Assembly: GCA_013306675.1 (NCBI GenBank)
Contig: JABLUY010000053.1
Location: forward strand, 97,287 to 161,286
Direction: 5' to 3'
DNA length: 64,000 bases
Source of the DNA: Thraustochytrium sp. TN22
Taxonomy: Eukaryota > Sar > Bigyra > Thraustochytrida > Thraustochytriidae
In this document: positions 37,585 through 46,482 of the stretch, piece by piece
Position numbering within the stretch: position 1 is the first letter of the stretch
Layout: every line of letters starts with the position of its first letter
Translations under genes and position numbers: made by a program
The notes under the pieces: generated by a model
Seen by the model: only the letters and a program-made list of their open reading frames with translations
What the model was told of the DNA's origin: nothing
The model's database searches: none

Positions 37585-39624
37585 TCATTGTTCAAGAGCG
37601 ACGTGCCTGCACGCAAATGGCGTTGCCATTACGATCTCATAGGCGCACACGCTGGGCTCGTCCACGGCCAGGAGCTCGGTTTCCAGTCCACACGCGAAGA
37701 TGATCCGCGTCGAGCGTGCCGGCCCGTTCCAACACTTTTGCCCCTTGCTAAAGACCATCTTGGCGCAGCCTTCTTGGACCGCACCCGAGCGCGGGTCCTG
37801 AACACACAGCGGCGCGTTTCCAGATGCCGACCAGCCCTTGAACTTGCCCAGCGACGTGCCGCCCTGTTTTACGTTCTTGAAGAAGCATACCGAGTACCGG
37901 TAGCCGTCTAGCTCGCGTGAGATGCACTCGGACGCCAAGGTGGCCAGCCCAGGCTCCGGTCCGGTGTCCGTGCCAGTAGCCACCTTAGACGAGACGGCCT
38001 CGGCCCGCGCGCGGCCGCGCTGTGCGAGCCGGTCCAGCTTGGCCAGGATGGCGCGCAAGTCCCGGACCTGACGTGAAGTCTCGGCCATCTCGCCGTCAAA
38101 GTCGCGCTGCCCAAACAGGTAAAAGTACAGCGTCGGCCCGGCGTCCCAAAACCGCAGCCAAAGGTCGTGCACGCCGTTCTGCGCGAGCCAGATGCGCACG
38201 GGCGGCGGCAGAGCCAGCGCCTTGCGCAGGCTATTGGCCGGCGTACCGGCCACCAGCGCGCTCGGTAGCAGCCAGGCCGACAGCTCGTAGACGCCGCGCA
38301 GCGGCGCGAAGAGGAGACCAGCGCCTTCCACCGCAAGTCGCAGCGGGCGGCGCCACGCCTGCGCGCTGCCATCCAATAGCGGCGCGAGCAGCGTCTCCCG
38401 GCGGCGCTGCTCCACAGTGCGGGAGTACACGGGCACGCGCGCCGCAGCGCGCTCGTCCTCCTTGATCTGCAGGTACCGTGAAAGGACCGCCGTCTCGGCG
38501 TCGTCCCCGTCGTCCAGTGACATGCGCACCTGCAGGAGCTTCGTAAATGCCGCCTCTACCTCCTCCACGGACTCCACGTCCACGTCGATGTCGTCGAGGA
38601 GTGTCTCGTGATCGTCCGATGGGGGGTCCTCCGCGAGCTCCTCGTCTTCCACATCGTAGGCGTCGTAAGCGTCGTAAGCGTCGTGAGCGTCGAGGTCTTC
38701 GATGTACATGTCCTCGTCCTCCACGTCCGGGATCTCCTCGGGCGCGGTCGGAGGCGCCACGCCCCCCTCTTGCTCGTCCTCTGTCATCTCCGCGCCAAAG
38801 AGCGATCGCAGGCCAAGTCGCCAGCGGCGGCTCTGGCGCCGCGCCCAGTCCAAATGCTCGCGACGAAGGCTCTGGCGGCGCTTCTGCTCCTCCAAGCGGC
38901 TGACCGCCTCGATGCGGGGCCGAATCTCCGCCTCGAGCACATCGATGGTCTCGCGCAGGCGTGCTGCGGTCGACTCCGCGTTGGCCTGGGCCTCGCGCAG
39001 GCTCGCCTCCAGTGCGTCCGCTTTGCGTCGGCCGTCCTCCACCAGCGAGGCCGCGGCCGCTTCGCGCGCCACCTCCTCGGCGCGCAGCGCGGCGCAGCGG
39101 TCCGGGCAGTCCGGCTCGTCGCTCCCGTCGCAGCAGTCGCAGACGCCGTCGCGGACGCGCGAGGCCGGAATCCACTCCGGCCGCAGCGCCCGATTCGCGC
39201 ACCAGAACCCTGCTCCGGCGACGCCGGCGCAGGCGCTCGTTGCGGGCTCGTCGGAGCCGTCCGCGCAGTCGCAGTAGTCGTCGTTGACGCGGTCCAGGCT
39301 CACGAGCGTGCCGTCACCGCAGCGCGCCGCGGGCCGCTCGCCTCGCTCGCAGCCGCAGCTCGCCCTTGCCGCGCCATCCGGCTGCCGCAGCGCGAGCGTG
39401 CGCCAGCCCTCCTCCGCGCAGCACGCCCAGGCGCCCTCGCCGCCGCGCCCCGACAGGTCGGCGGCGGCGCCGTCGCCGCAGCCCTGTCGCGCCGCGTCCT
39501 CCAGGTCCAGCGCCATGCTGCACGGCCGCGCCGCCGCCGCCCCGGCCGCGCACGCCGCCGCCGCCGCCGCGGCCGCGCACGCCAGGGCCAGGGCCGCCCG
39601 GGCCGCCGCCCGAGCCGCCCGCAT
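37585..39624 (-). CDS. PRKCSH: Glucosidase II beta subunit
   Basis: 679 residues from the ATG at 39624. A signal peptide (MRAARAAARAALALACAAAA) is followed by the N-terminal G2B domain with two LDL-receptor-A-like Ca-binding motifs: CDCADGSDEP near residue 121 and CDCCDGSDEPDCPDRC near 165. Then comes a coiled coil (about 180-265), an acidic region (about 285-350, including AYDAYDAYD) and a C-terminal MRH lectin domain (about 560-679; CISRELDGYRYSVCFFKNVK, GKFKGWS, RIIFACG). The subunit recruits glucosidase II alpha and recognises mannose on N-glycans during glycoprotein quality control in the ER. Unlike many homologues, it ends VALEQ with no HDEL-type retention signal. Confidence 0.93.
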   Translation of the reverse strand: MRAARAAARAALALACAAAAAAAACAAGAAAARPCSMALDLEDAARQGCGDGAAADLSGRGGEGAWACCAEEGWRTLALRQPDGAARASCGCERGERPAARCGDGTLVSLDRVNDDYCDCADGSDEPATSACAGVAGAGFWCANRALRPEWIPASRVRDGVCDCCDGSDEPDCPDRCAALRAEEVAREAAAASLVEDGRRKADALEASLREAQANAESTAARLRETIDVLEAEIRPRIEAVSRLEEQKRRQSLRREHLDWARRQSRRWRLGLRSLFGAEMTEDEQEGGVAPPTAPEEIPDVEDEDMYIEDLDAHDAYDAYDAYDVEDEELAEDPPSDDHETLLDDIDVDVESVEEVEAAFTKLLQVRMSLDDGDDAETAVLSRYLQIKEDERAAARVPVYSRTVEQRRRETLLAPLLDGSAQAWRRPLRLAVEGAGLLFAPLRGVYELSAWLLPSALVAGTPANSLRKALALPPPVRIWLAQNGVHDLWLRFWDAGPTLYFYLFGQRDFDGEMAETSRQVRDLRAILAKLDRLAQRGRARAEAVSSKVATGTDTGPEPGLATLASECISRELDGYRYSVCFFKNVKQGGTSLGKFKGWSASGNAPLCVQDPRSGAVQEGCAKMVFSKGQKCWNGPARSTRIIFACGLETELLAVDEPSVCAYEIVMATPFACRHVALEQ

Positions 39625-40011
39625 CCCGCCGCCGCCGCCGCGCTCCGCGCCGTCGACGGAGCCCGATCGCCCTTGATCGCGGATCCGGGTTTGCTTGCTC
39701 GCGCGACGTTGGGCGCCGCCCCGTGCACGGGTCGCGCCGTCCGCAGCAGTCAGCTGGAGAACGTGCGCGCCGCGGACCGGGTGCGCGAGCACACCTGCGG
39801 CGGCGCGGACGAATCGTGATCGCAGTTGACGGCACGGCACGCCACTGCACAAGCAAGCGTGTGGTCGGCGAGAGGCGCCTGGAAGAGAGCCTGGCTGGCC
39901 AGGCGCCTCCTCGCTCCGAGCCGCGGTGAACAGCGAGAGCAAGGCCTTCGGAGAGGCGCCCCCGCGCGCGGGCGGCTGTAGGTCCGAGGTGGCCGGCCAG
40001 ATCGCCTCGTG
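39625..40011. other. Divergent promoter region
   Basis: Between glucosidase II beta (-) and the WW protein (+). GC-rich, no repeat array of note and no gene seen. Confidence 0.5.
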
Positions 40012-43000
40012 ATGGAGGACGAGGACGCTGCGGAGGCGGCTGCGGCGGCACGCCGCGAGGGAGGCGGGCAGGAGGATGATGCGGAGGATGGCCTGGTTGC
40101 TGCACGGAGCTTTGAGGACGACCTGGAGCTGCTGAGAGAGCTGATGAGGTCACAGAGCACGGAGCGCCGGCAGGAGTACCTGCAGAACTTTCTCAGGGAC
40201 GGGGAAGGCTTCGCGCGGAGCGTGTGGAGGGAGGCGGTGAGGAGGCACCCAGGAGCGTCGGACGAGGACTTTTTGGAGAAGTTCTTCTTGACCTTTGAGC
40301 AGCACCAGGAGCGCAACCTCGGCGCGGTCACCATTCACGGCACCGACGACAACTGGTACGGGAAAGGCGTGCCAGCGCCTAGTCTCTGCCGCGTGCAGCA
40401 GCAGCAGCAGCAACGGCAGCACCGTGCTGGCGCTCTGGCCAAGCCCTACATCTCGCCTTATGAGGTCATTCGATGGGCAAACCAGCCGAAGCCTGGCTCC
40501 GAACCGCAGTCGCCGCCGGTGCTGGCTCTCGTGCAGCGACGTGCGGGACCCGGGGCACGAAGCAAACGGCCCCGTCTCGACGCGCTTGACGTGGAGCGCG
40601 AGCGGGTGCGCGCCGCTCGCAGGCGGCACCAAAAGGCCCTTCGCGAGGAGCTTGCGCGGAAGGATGCATACATGGACGAGCTGCTCGAGGAGCGCGAGCG
40701 CGAGAAGGAGATCGAGCGCCGTCGGGAGCGAGCTGAGGCGCGCGAAGCCTTTCGCGTCGCGCAGCAGCGGATTGAGGAGCGCAGAAGGGTGCAAGAGCGC
40801 AAAAGGGTGCAAGAGCGCAAAAGGGCCAAGGCTGCCCTTCACCGCCGCAAGCTCGTCGCGCCGCGCCCCAAGCCCCGTCGCCGCGGTGCCCCCGAGCCCG
40901 CGAGGCGCGAGCTTGCAGTACCCGCGCGGCTGCCTGGTCCGCAGGACCATCAACCCTCGCGAATGCCTACTCGCTACAAGCCGCTTCCCAAGCCGCCTGC
41001 GATGCAGATCTCAGTCGAGCGCAAGCCAGGCGTCGCAGGGCCAAGCTCGCTCGCTTTGGCTGGTGACATCAAGCGCAAGTCGTCGCGCGAGGCACGATCT
41101 ACACATGATGACGTGCGCGACGAGCCGCGAGGCCTGACCCAACCAAAACAAACGCACGCCCTAAGCCTTGATACGAGACACACGATCGCTCCTGTGGCCG
41201 CCAAGACACCCAAACCACCGCCAAGGAAACCAGAGGCGGCTGCAGCGGCGGGGAACTCCGACGTTTGGGGCAAGAAGAGCAAGCAGGGCGAGTCGGCAAC
41301 TGCTGCAAACTCGCTTGCTCCTGGTGGAGGACTTGCTTCTGCGAAGCCGAGTGTGCCCGCAAAGGCGCCAACGAGCGCCAAACGGCCTGCCCCGGAGAAC
41401 GTACAAGCACGTAAGGAGGAAGCGGCCCCGATCCCCACCCAGTCAGTTCCCTCCAAGCCACCCGCACCAGCAACGCCCCTCGCGCGCATTGAGGCGCTCG
41501 ACGGTTCTGCTGCGCGTTCCACACCGCCCGCGCCCGCCAAGCCACCAGCGCCAGCAAAACCGCCTCCTCCTGCAAAGCCTCCTGCCCCAAAGGTTCCACC
41601 GCCGCCACCGCAGTCCTCCACAACCGAGCGCAAAGCGCCTCCGCCCCCACCTCCGGCGGCCCGTACTCCCTCACCTTCTGTGCCACCGCCGCCATCACCA
41701 GCGCAAGACGAAACGACGATGGTGAAGGCGGAGAACTCGGAGCCCGCCGAGTTGACGAGCGTGCAAGAAAAGCCGATAGGAGTCGAAGAGCACGGCGCGA
41801 CGAGGTCCCAGGCGGTGCCATCCGAGACAGGTACGGTGGCGTCAAAGGAGAAGGAAGCCGTGGGCCCCGACACCACCAGTCCTAAGGAGCCTCCCGAAAG
41901 CCCATCCGAGGCCCAAACTCAGGTTGAGGGCACCTTGGAGGTTGTCGCTCAGGAGCACAACAACGAAGTCGAGCCCAACGTACAGGTCATGAGCAGCACA
42001 GGACCGGAGCGACCGCTCACCGCGAAGCAAGACGATGCCGAAGATCAGGAGGCGGAGAGTGGCCCGGGAGAGGAAGAGCTTCAGCAAGGGGTTGCCCAAG
42101 AAGGGAGAGATGCGCCAGCAGCAGAGGGCGCAGCGGCTAATGCCCACGTCGAGGGCGACGTGAAGGTCTTCGATTCCGCCGTGGCACAGGCAGACGCCGT
42201 GAAAGACAGCGCACGTTCGTTGCACAGCAATCCTGAGCATGGCTCGAATACAAATGGCGGTCTTGAACCGTCTCCCGAGCCCGAGGCCATGAATGATACG
42301 AAGATCGACAGCGAGCTCCTCACGGCGGAGGATGAGGCGGCCGAGGCCGAGGCCGAAAAGGAACCATCGATGCAAAATGTGAGTGGGCCTGTACAGGCTG
42401 TGGAAGATCTGGAGCAACGAGTGGACGAGGCCGCAGTGACAGTCGCGGAAACCCCTGGCCAAGTGAAGGACGACACGGTGCCGGACGCTGATGAGTCTGC
42501 GCAAGAGAAGGAAAAGGCAAACCTTGGCATGAGTGAACCTGCGCAAGACGAAGACATTGCAATTACTAGGCAAGATGCAAGCGGCACTGCGTCGGAGCCT
42601 GCTCCAGATTGTGCGGCAGCGGCAGATGAGACCGGGACTGTCAAGAGTTCGGCAGACGAGTCGGCGCAAGACACAGACACGGCAATTCCTGACATGCGCG
42701 AACCTACGCAAGACGAGGACACCGCGAATTGCAGTCAAGATGAAGGCGGGATTGCGACCGAGATGGCTCCAGAGGTTGTGGCAGCGGCAGATGAGACTGC
42801 GTCGGTCGAGACTGCGACCGTCGAGACTGCAGCAAAAGAGATTGTACAACCGGAGCAAGCGACGGAAAGCCCTGCTGCTGCAGAGATGGTCGATGGCCAT
42901 GACACTGTTGTGGAGGCGAAGCAAGAGCCAGTCAAGGAGGGTGTGGCGTACGAGCCGGTGCAAGCCAGTGAAGCCGCAGATGAGGCGGAAGAGCGCACCT

Positions 43001-44256
43001 CGCCTCGCTCAACGTATGAGAATACGCTTGGGGCTGTTTCAGATTGCGACAGTGCTCCTGACGTCAAAGGTATCACAGTGGAAGTCGCCACACGTCCGGA
43101 GGAGCAAGAGCCAACGCAAGCGGAGTTCGAGGAGGAAACGATCTTATCAAGGGAAACACCCAGCGCTGCTGCGCATGGAGAAGCGCAGGAATCAGGCGCG
43201 GAGGCTGACGCGACGACAGCAAATACGCTCCAGCGCAATGAAGACGACACCGTTCAACTCCCAAGCCCAATGGCGCACGAGGAATACGACGCTGCACATC
43301 AATCGTCAGCGTCCGAGCTGAACCAAGCGTTGGAGAATGCACCGCATGCACCGAGCCCAGGAAACGAGAGCCCAAGTCCTACTGCTGTTGTGGCTGCCAA
43401 TAGCCAAGAACTCGACGACGCAGCGTCGAGTGTCGCCGACGAAGAGGCACCGACAGAGATCGACGAGGCGAAGACTGCGGACGAGGCGAGTGAGGAGCTT
43501 GTGAGTCATTCAAAGGAAATGCACGAGCCAGAGCACGCGCCATTGGGCGAAGCCGACCCAAGGGATGCGCCTGGGGGTGATAAGCCGGTGGAGAAGCGAA
43601 AGTCTGCGGCACGTTCGGCCACAGTCTCAACCGAATTGGCGGAATTCGATGAGGCACTTGACAAGGCGCTTCTGCTGGCCGGCATCAGTTCGCTGACGAT
43701 GAGTACGGTGGAGCGCGGGGAGACGGAGGTGACTATCTCGGCTGGACTGGACTCTCTTCCTGCGACGGAGCGGGACCCCGCTTCGGCGCAGCCTGCTGAG
43801 CCCGCCTTCATCCCGCTGGATACGCACGACGAAGCAGTCGTGGGCGAGGACGAGGGCTCGCCACAGCTAGGAGAGCACGAGGCGCAAGAGCAGGCCGTTG
43901 CGGATGGCGCGGAGTGGCCAGCCGAGGAAGCGCAGGCCGGTGAAGTCTTCGAGGCGGCTGACGCGCCGCGGGCCCTGGACTGGTACGAGGTGTACGACGA
44001 GACGAGCGGGTACATGTACTACCAGAATGCGGTGACGGGCGACACACAGTGGGAGAAGCCGGCGGAGGGCTTTGTCCCTTGCGAGTACGCCTATACAGGG
44101 GACGAACAAGCGGAACGGGCCGGCGGCGAGGCCGGCGAGGCCGGCGAGGGTGCGATTGCAGCGGCGGAGTGGGCCGAGGGCGAGCAGGTGGTGGAGGCAG
44201 ATGACGGGCAGAACCGGCGAGCGACGCGCACGAGCTTTTACTCGATCGACCTGTAG
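40012..44256 (+). CDS. Large low-complexity protein with C-terminal WW domain
   Basis: 1414 residues from the ATG at 40012. The N-terminus is acidic and helical (ARSFEDDLELLRELM, FLRDGEGFARSVWREAVRR). Residues about 185-270 are a charged Arg/Glu coiled coil (REREKEIERRRERAEAR). Residues about 400-570 are Pro-rich with many PPAPAKPP-type SH3 or profilin ligands. A very long acidic, Glu/Ala/Thr-rich part follows (570-1300). It contains a duplicated ~56-residue unit starting ADESAQEKE near nucleotide 42487 and ADESAQDTD near 42652. The C-terminus has one WW domain (about 1322-1355; LDWYEVYDETSGYMYYQNAV, TQWEKP). A scaffold binding Pro-rich partners is inference; I cannot name an orthologue. Codon usage drifts to lower GC in the acidic region. 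Confidence 0.85.
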   Translation: MEDEDAAEAAAAARREGGGQEDDAEDGLVAARSFEDDLELLRELMRSQSTERRQEYLQNFLRDGEGFARSVWREAVRRHPGASDEDFLEKFFLTFEQHQERNLGAVTIHGTDDNWYGKGVPAPSLCRVQQQQQQRQHRAGALAKPYISPYEVIRWANQPKPGSEPQSPPVLALVQRRAGPGARSKRPRLDALDVERERVRAARRRHQKALREELARKDAYMDELLEEREREKEIERRRERAEAREAFRVAQQRIEERRRVQERKRVQERKRAKAALHRRKLVAPRPKPRRRGAPEPARRELAVPARLPGPQDHQPSRMPTRYKPLPKPPAMQISVERKPGVAGPSSLALAGDIKRKSSREARSTHDDVRDEPRGLTQPKQTHALSLDTRHTIAPVAAKTPKPPPRKPEAAAAAGNSDVWGKKSKQGESATAANSLAPGGGLASAKPSVPAKAPTSAKRPAPENVQARKEEAAPIPTQSVPSKPPAPATPLARIEALDGSAARSTPPAPAKPPAPAKPPPPAKPPAPKVPPPPPQSSTTERKAPPPPPPAARTPSPSVPPPPSPAQDETTMVKAENSEPAELTSVQEKPIGVEEHGATRSQAVPSETGTVASKEKEAVGPDTTSPKEPPESPSEAQTQVEGTLEVVAQEHNNEVEPNVQVMSSTGPERPLTAKQDDAEDQEAESGPGEEELQQGVAQEGRDAPAAEGAAANAHVEGDVKVFDSAVAQADAVKDSARSLHSNPEHGSNTNGGLEPSPEPEAMNDTKIDSELLTAEDEAAEAEAEKEPSMQNVSGPVQAVEDLEQRVDEAAVTVAETPGQVKDDTVPDADESAQEKEKANLGMSEPAQDEDIAITRQDASGTASEPAPDCAAAADETGTVKSSADESAQDTDTAIPDMREPTQDEDTANCSQDEGGIATEMAPEVVAAADETASVETATVETAAKEIVQPEQATESPAAAEMVDGHDTVVEAKQEPVKEGVAYEPVQASEAADEAEERTSPRSTYENTLGAVSDCDSAPDVKGITVEVATRPEEQEPTQAEFEEETILSRETPSAAAHGEAQESGAEADATTANTLQRNEDDTVQLPSPMAHEEYDAAHQSSASELNQALENAPHAPSPGNESPSPTAVVAANSQELDDAASSVADEEAPTEIDEAKTADEASEELVSHSKEMHEPEHAPLGEADPRDAPGGDKPVEKRKSAARSATVSTELAEFDEALDKALLLAGISSLTMSTVERGETEVTISAGLDSLPATERDPASAQPAEPAFIPLDTHDEAVVGEDEGSPQLGEHEAQEQAVADGAEWPAEEAQAGEVFEAADAPRALDWYEVYDETSGYMYYQNAVTGDTQWEKPAEGFVPCEYAYTGDEQAERAGGEAGEAGEGAIAAAEWAEGEQVVEADDGQNRRATRTSFYSIDL

Positions 44257-44487
44257 TAGGAAGCAATGGAAGGGAAGGAAGCTTATTTCTGTGTTGACCA
44301 CGCGGCAGAAGCGTGCAGGGCAATCTCTCCAACTAAAAAGGATGCCGCACGGCTTCGCCCCATTTGGCTGCTGCGCGCAGTAGCCTCTAGAGCCAGTTCA
44401 TGGGAGCAAGAGGGCGTTGCCATTTGCGAAAATGGCTTTGCCAAGAAGAGGCTTTGCCGCCCTTTTTGAAGCAGAGCGCAGCAGAGC
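44257..44487. other. Convergent intergenic region
   Basis: About 230 bp shared 3' flank of the WW gene (+) and fucosyltransferase-like gene (-). Less GC-rich than the genes. Nothing recognised. Confidence 0.4.
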
Positions 44488-45855
44488 TCATGGAGCAAGG
44501 GCCGTGTAGTAGCGGTAGCGCCTGACCCACTCTTCGCGCACGTAGGCGTTATCGCGCATGAGGTGGCCGGAATGGCGCCAACCGCAGGAAAAGTAGTTCG
44601 TGCCGGACATGTCCATAAAGGTGAGCATGGGGTGCGGCGTGGGGTGGCCGGTGAGGATGGAGCGCGCCCACTGCAGCTGGTGGATGACGCGTGCGTAGTT
44701 GGAGCCAATGGTGCCAATGGTGACCTTGGTCTGCGCCATGAGGTACATCTGGGCCATGAGCAGCATGCCCTCGTCGCTGGAGCCCATGGCACGCAAGTGT
44801 TTCGCCGCGGAGCACTTGCGCGACATGCCAACACAAACGCTGTGCATTTGGGCGAGCACAGAGCGATCCGTGGGAATGGATACGACACGCAGCGGGCTGA
44901 GCTTGTCCGGGAAGGTCTCGAGGACTGCAAAGTCGTCGGAGGCCAACAGGACGGTGTCGGCGCCGGTGGCGCTTGCCACGGCGCGGATGGAGGCAAGGTA
45001 GGCATCGTCGTCGAGGTGCTGGCCCATCCAGTGGTCGCCGCGGCGAACGTGACAGGAGATGGCGGAAGACGGGCTGGCATCGCCAAAGACGACGGTCTTG
45101 AGATCTTCCGTGTATGCGCGGAGGTGGTCATTGGGGCGCAGCACGTAGTGATAGAGCAGGGCCATGTACCAGTGGTCGTCGCGGAGGGGCATGGTGACCC
45201 CGAGTGCGTCAGTGAGACGCAAAGCGAGTTGCGCGCGCAGGCCGATGCTGGTGTAGAACTCCGCGCGGGTCTCGTCGTAGCAGCGAAGAGGGAACTGCAT
45301 ATCCAACGCGGGACCCGAACCGGCTAGCGCGGCCGCCTGGGCTGTCGCGCACGTGCAGGTGCCGGTTGTGATGGGCTGGAAGAGGCAGTCCCAGGACTGC
45401 GAGGGACACGTGGTCGCGTTCACGTAGGAGGACCGCGCGGCGTGCGCGCAGAGGCGGTCGCCGTTCGCGAGCATACCCGCAAACGTGATGAGGTAGCCGT
45501 TGAGCAGCGAGCCCAGGCCCTCGCCCTCGCCGCGGTTCTTGTAGCTCTTCGTGCGCCCTGCCTCCTCGCACATGCGCGGTGCCTCCAGAAACGTCTTCAC
45601 GGCGTCGAGCACGAGCTCCGCGTCCTCGCGCTGCCGGGCTCCGTCCAGGCTCACGTGCCGCAGCACGGGCCTGCGCTCGCCCGGGAAGGCCCAGTCCTCC
45701 TCCCCCTGCTCCTGCCGCTGCTGCTGCTGCTGCTGCTGCTGCGGCTGCTGCTGCAGGACCACCGCGCCGCGGCCGCGGCCGCGCGAGGTCGCCGGCAGCA
45801 GCATCGCCAGCAGCGCGATCGCCAGCAGCGCGGGCGCCGCCTTGCGCGCGCGCAT
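44488..45855 (-). CDS. Type II membrane glycosyltransferase, alpha-1,6-fucosyltransferase-like (GT23-like)
   Basis: 455 residues from the ATG at 45855; an in-frame ATG at 46119 would add a Pro/Arg-rich 88 residues. MRARKAAPALLAIALLAMLL is a signal anchor, followed by a Gln-rich stem (about ten Gln encoded by CAG) and the lumenal domain. That domain carries the donor-site motif CHVRRGDHW near residue 267, then VLLASDDFAVLETFP, and a C-terminal EGMLLMAQMYLMAQTKVTIG followed by SNYARVIHQLQWA. This is the arrangement of FUT8/NodZ-type fucosyltransferases, in which the Arg of VRRGD binds GDP-fucose. Asn residues and paired Cys suit a Golgi enzyme. The acceptor is unknown. Divergent from the TTL-like gene. 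Confidence 0.72.
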   Translation of the reverse strand: MRARKAAPALLAIALLAMLLPATSRGRGRGAVVLQQQPQQQQQQQQRQEQGEEDWAFPGERRPVLRHVSLDGARQREDAELVLDAVKTFLEAPRMCEEAGRTKSYKNRGEGEGLGSLLNGYLITFAGMLANGDRLCAHAARSSYVNATTCPSQSWDCLFQPITTGTCTCATAQAAALAGSGPALDMQFPLRCYDETRAEFYTSIGLRAQLALRLTDALGVTMPLRDDHWYMALLYHYVLRPNDHLRAYTEDLKTVVFGDASPSSAISCHVRRGDHWMGQHLDDDAYLASIRAVASATGADTVLLASDDFAVLETFPDKLSPLRVVSIPTDRSVLAQMHSVCVGMSRKCSAAKHLRAMGSSDEGMLLMAQMYLMAQTKVTIGTIGSNYARVIHQLQWARSILTGHPTPHPMLTFMDMSGTNYFSCGWRHSGHLMRDNAYVREEWVRRYRYYTALAP

Positions 45856-46270
45856 GCCGCCCGCCTCGCGCGCGCGCCGCCCAACCGCCGCGCCGCCCTG
45901 CGCGCGGGCCGGGGTTCGCGCTCTGCGGCGCCGCTCGCGCATGGATGGGACGCGAGGCCGGAGCCGCGCGGCCGCCTGCGCGCGCCGCCCGCGCGCGCGC
46001 GCCGCCGGCCGCGAGGCGGGCCTGGCCGGCCTGGCCTGGCCTGGCCTGGCCGGCCTGGCCGGCTCGCGCTCGGGCAGCGACCCGGCGGGCATGGGCATGG
46101 GCGTGGGCATGCCGGGCATGAGGAGCGCCGTCGGCTCCGCGCGGCAGTCCCTGTCCCTCGTGCGTCTCGCGCGGCCGGCGCGGTCGCTGCGGAGGGCGGC
46201 GGCGGCGGCGGGGGCTGCTCTGTGCGCGAGTCGCGGCGCAGCGCGGCGCGGCGCGGCGCGGCCCGGCGCT

Positions 46271-46302
<32 letters not shown>

Positions 46303-46482
46303 ATTCGCGGGGCGGCGGCGGCGGCGCAGGGCGTGCGCGCGGCGCGGGGCAGCGCGGCGCGGCGCGGGGCGACACGGAGGTCTGCACGGTGGTGGCCGGC
46401 GCTTCTCGGCTGTCGCCGCTTGAAATCAATCCTGCTGCTGGGCTCGGTCGCGGAGGACTTGCCGGACGAGGACGGGGCGAAC
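45856..46482. other. Divergent promoter region with GGCCT and CGCGG repeats
   Basis: Holds (GGCCT)n at about 46018-46068, CGCGG/CGGCG runs at about 46228-46310 and similar runs near 46345-46375. Frames on both strands are open across it but look non-coding. Confidence 0.55.

Noticed and set aside
45442-46482. N-terminal extension of the TTL-like frame
   Set aside because: It runs antisense through the divergent fucosyltransferase-like gene and the promoter region. A good ATG and signal anchor follow at 46483.
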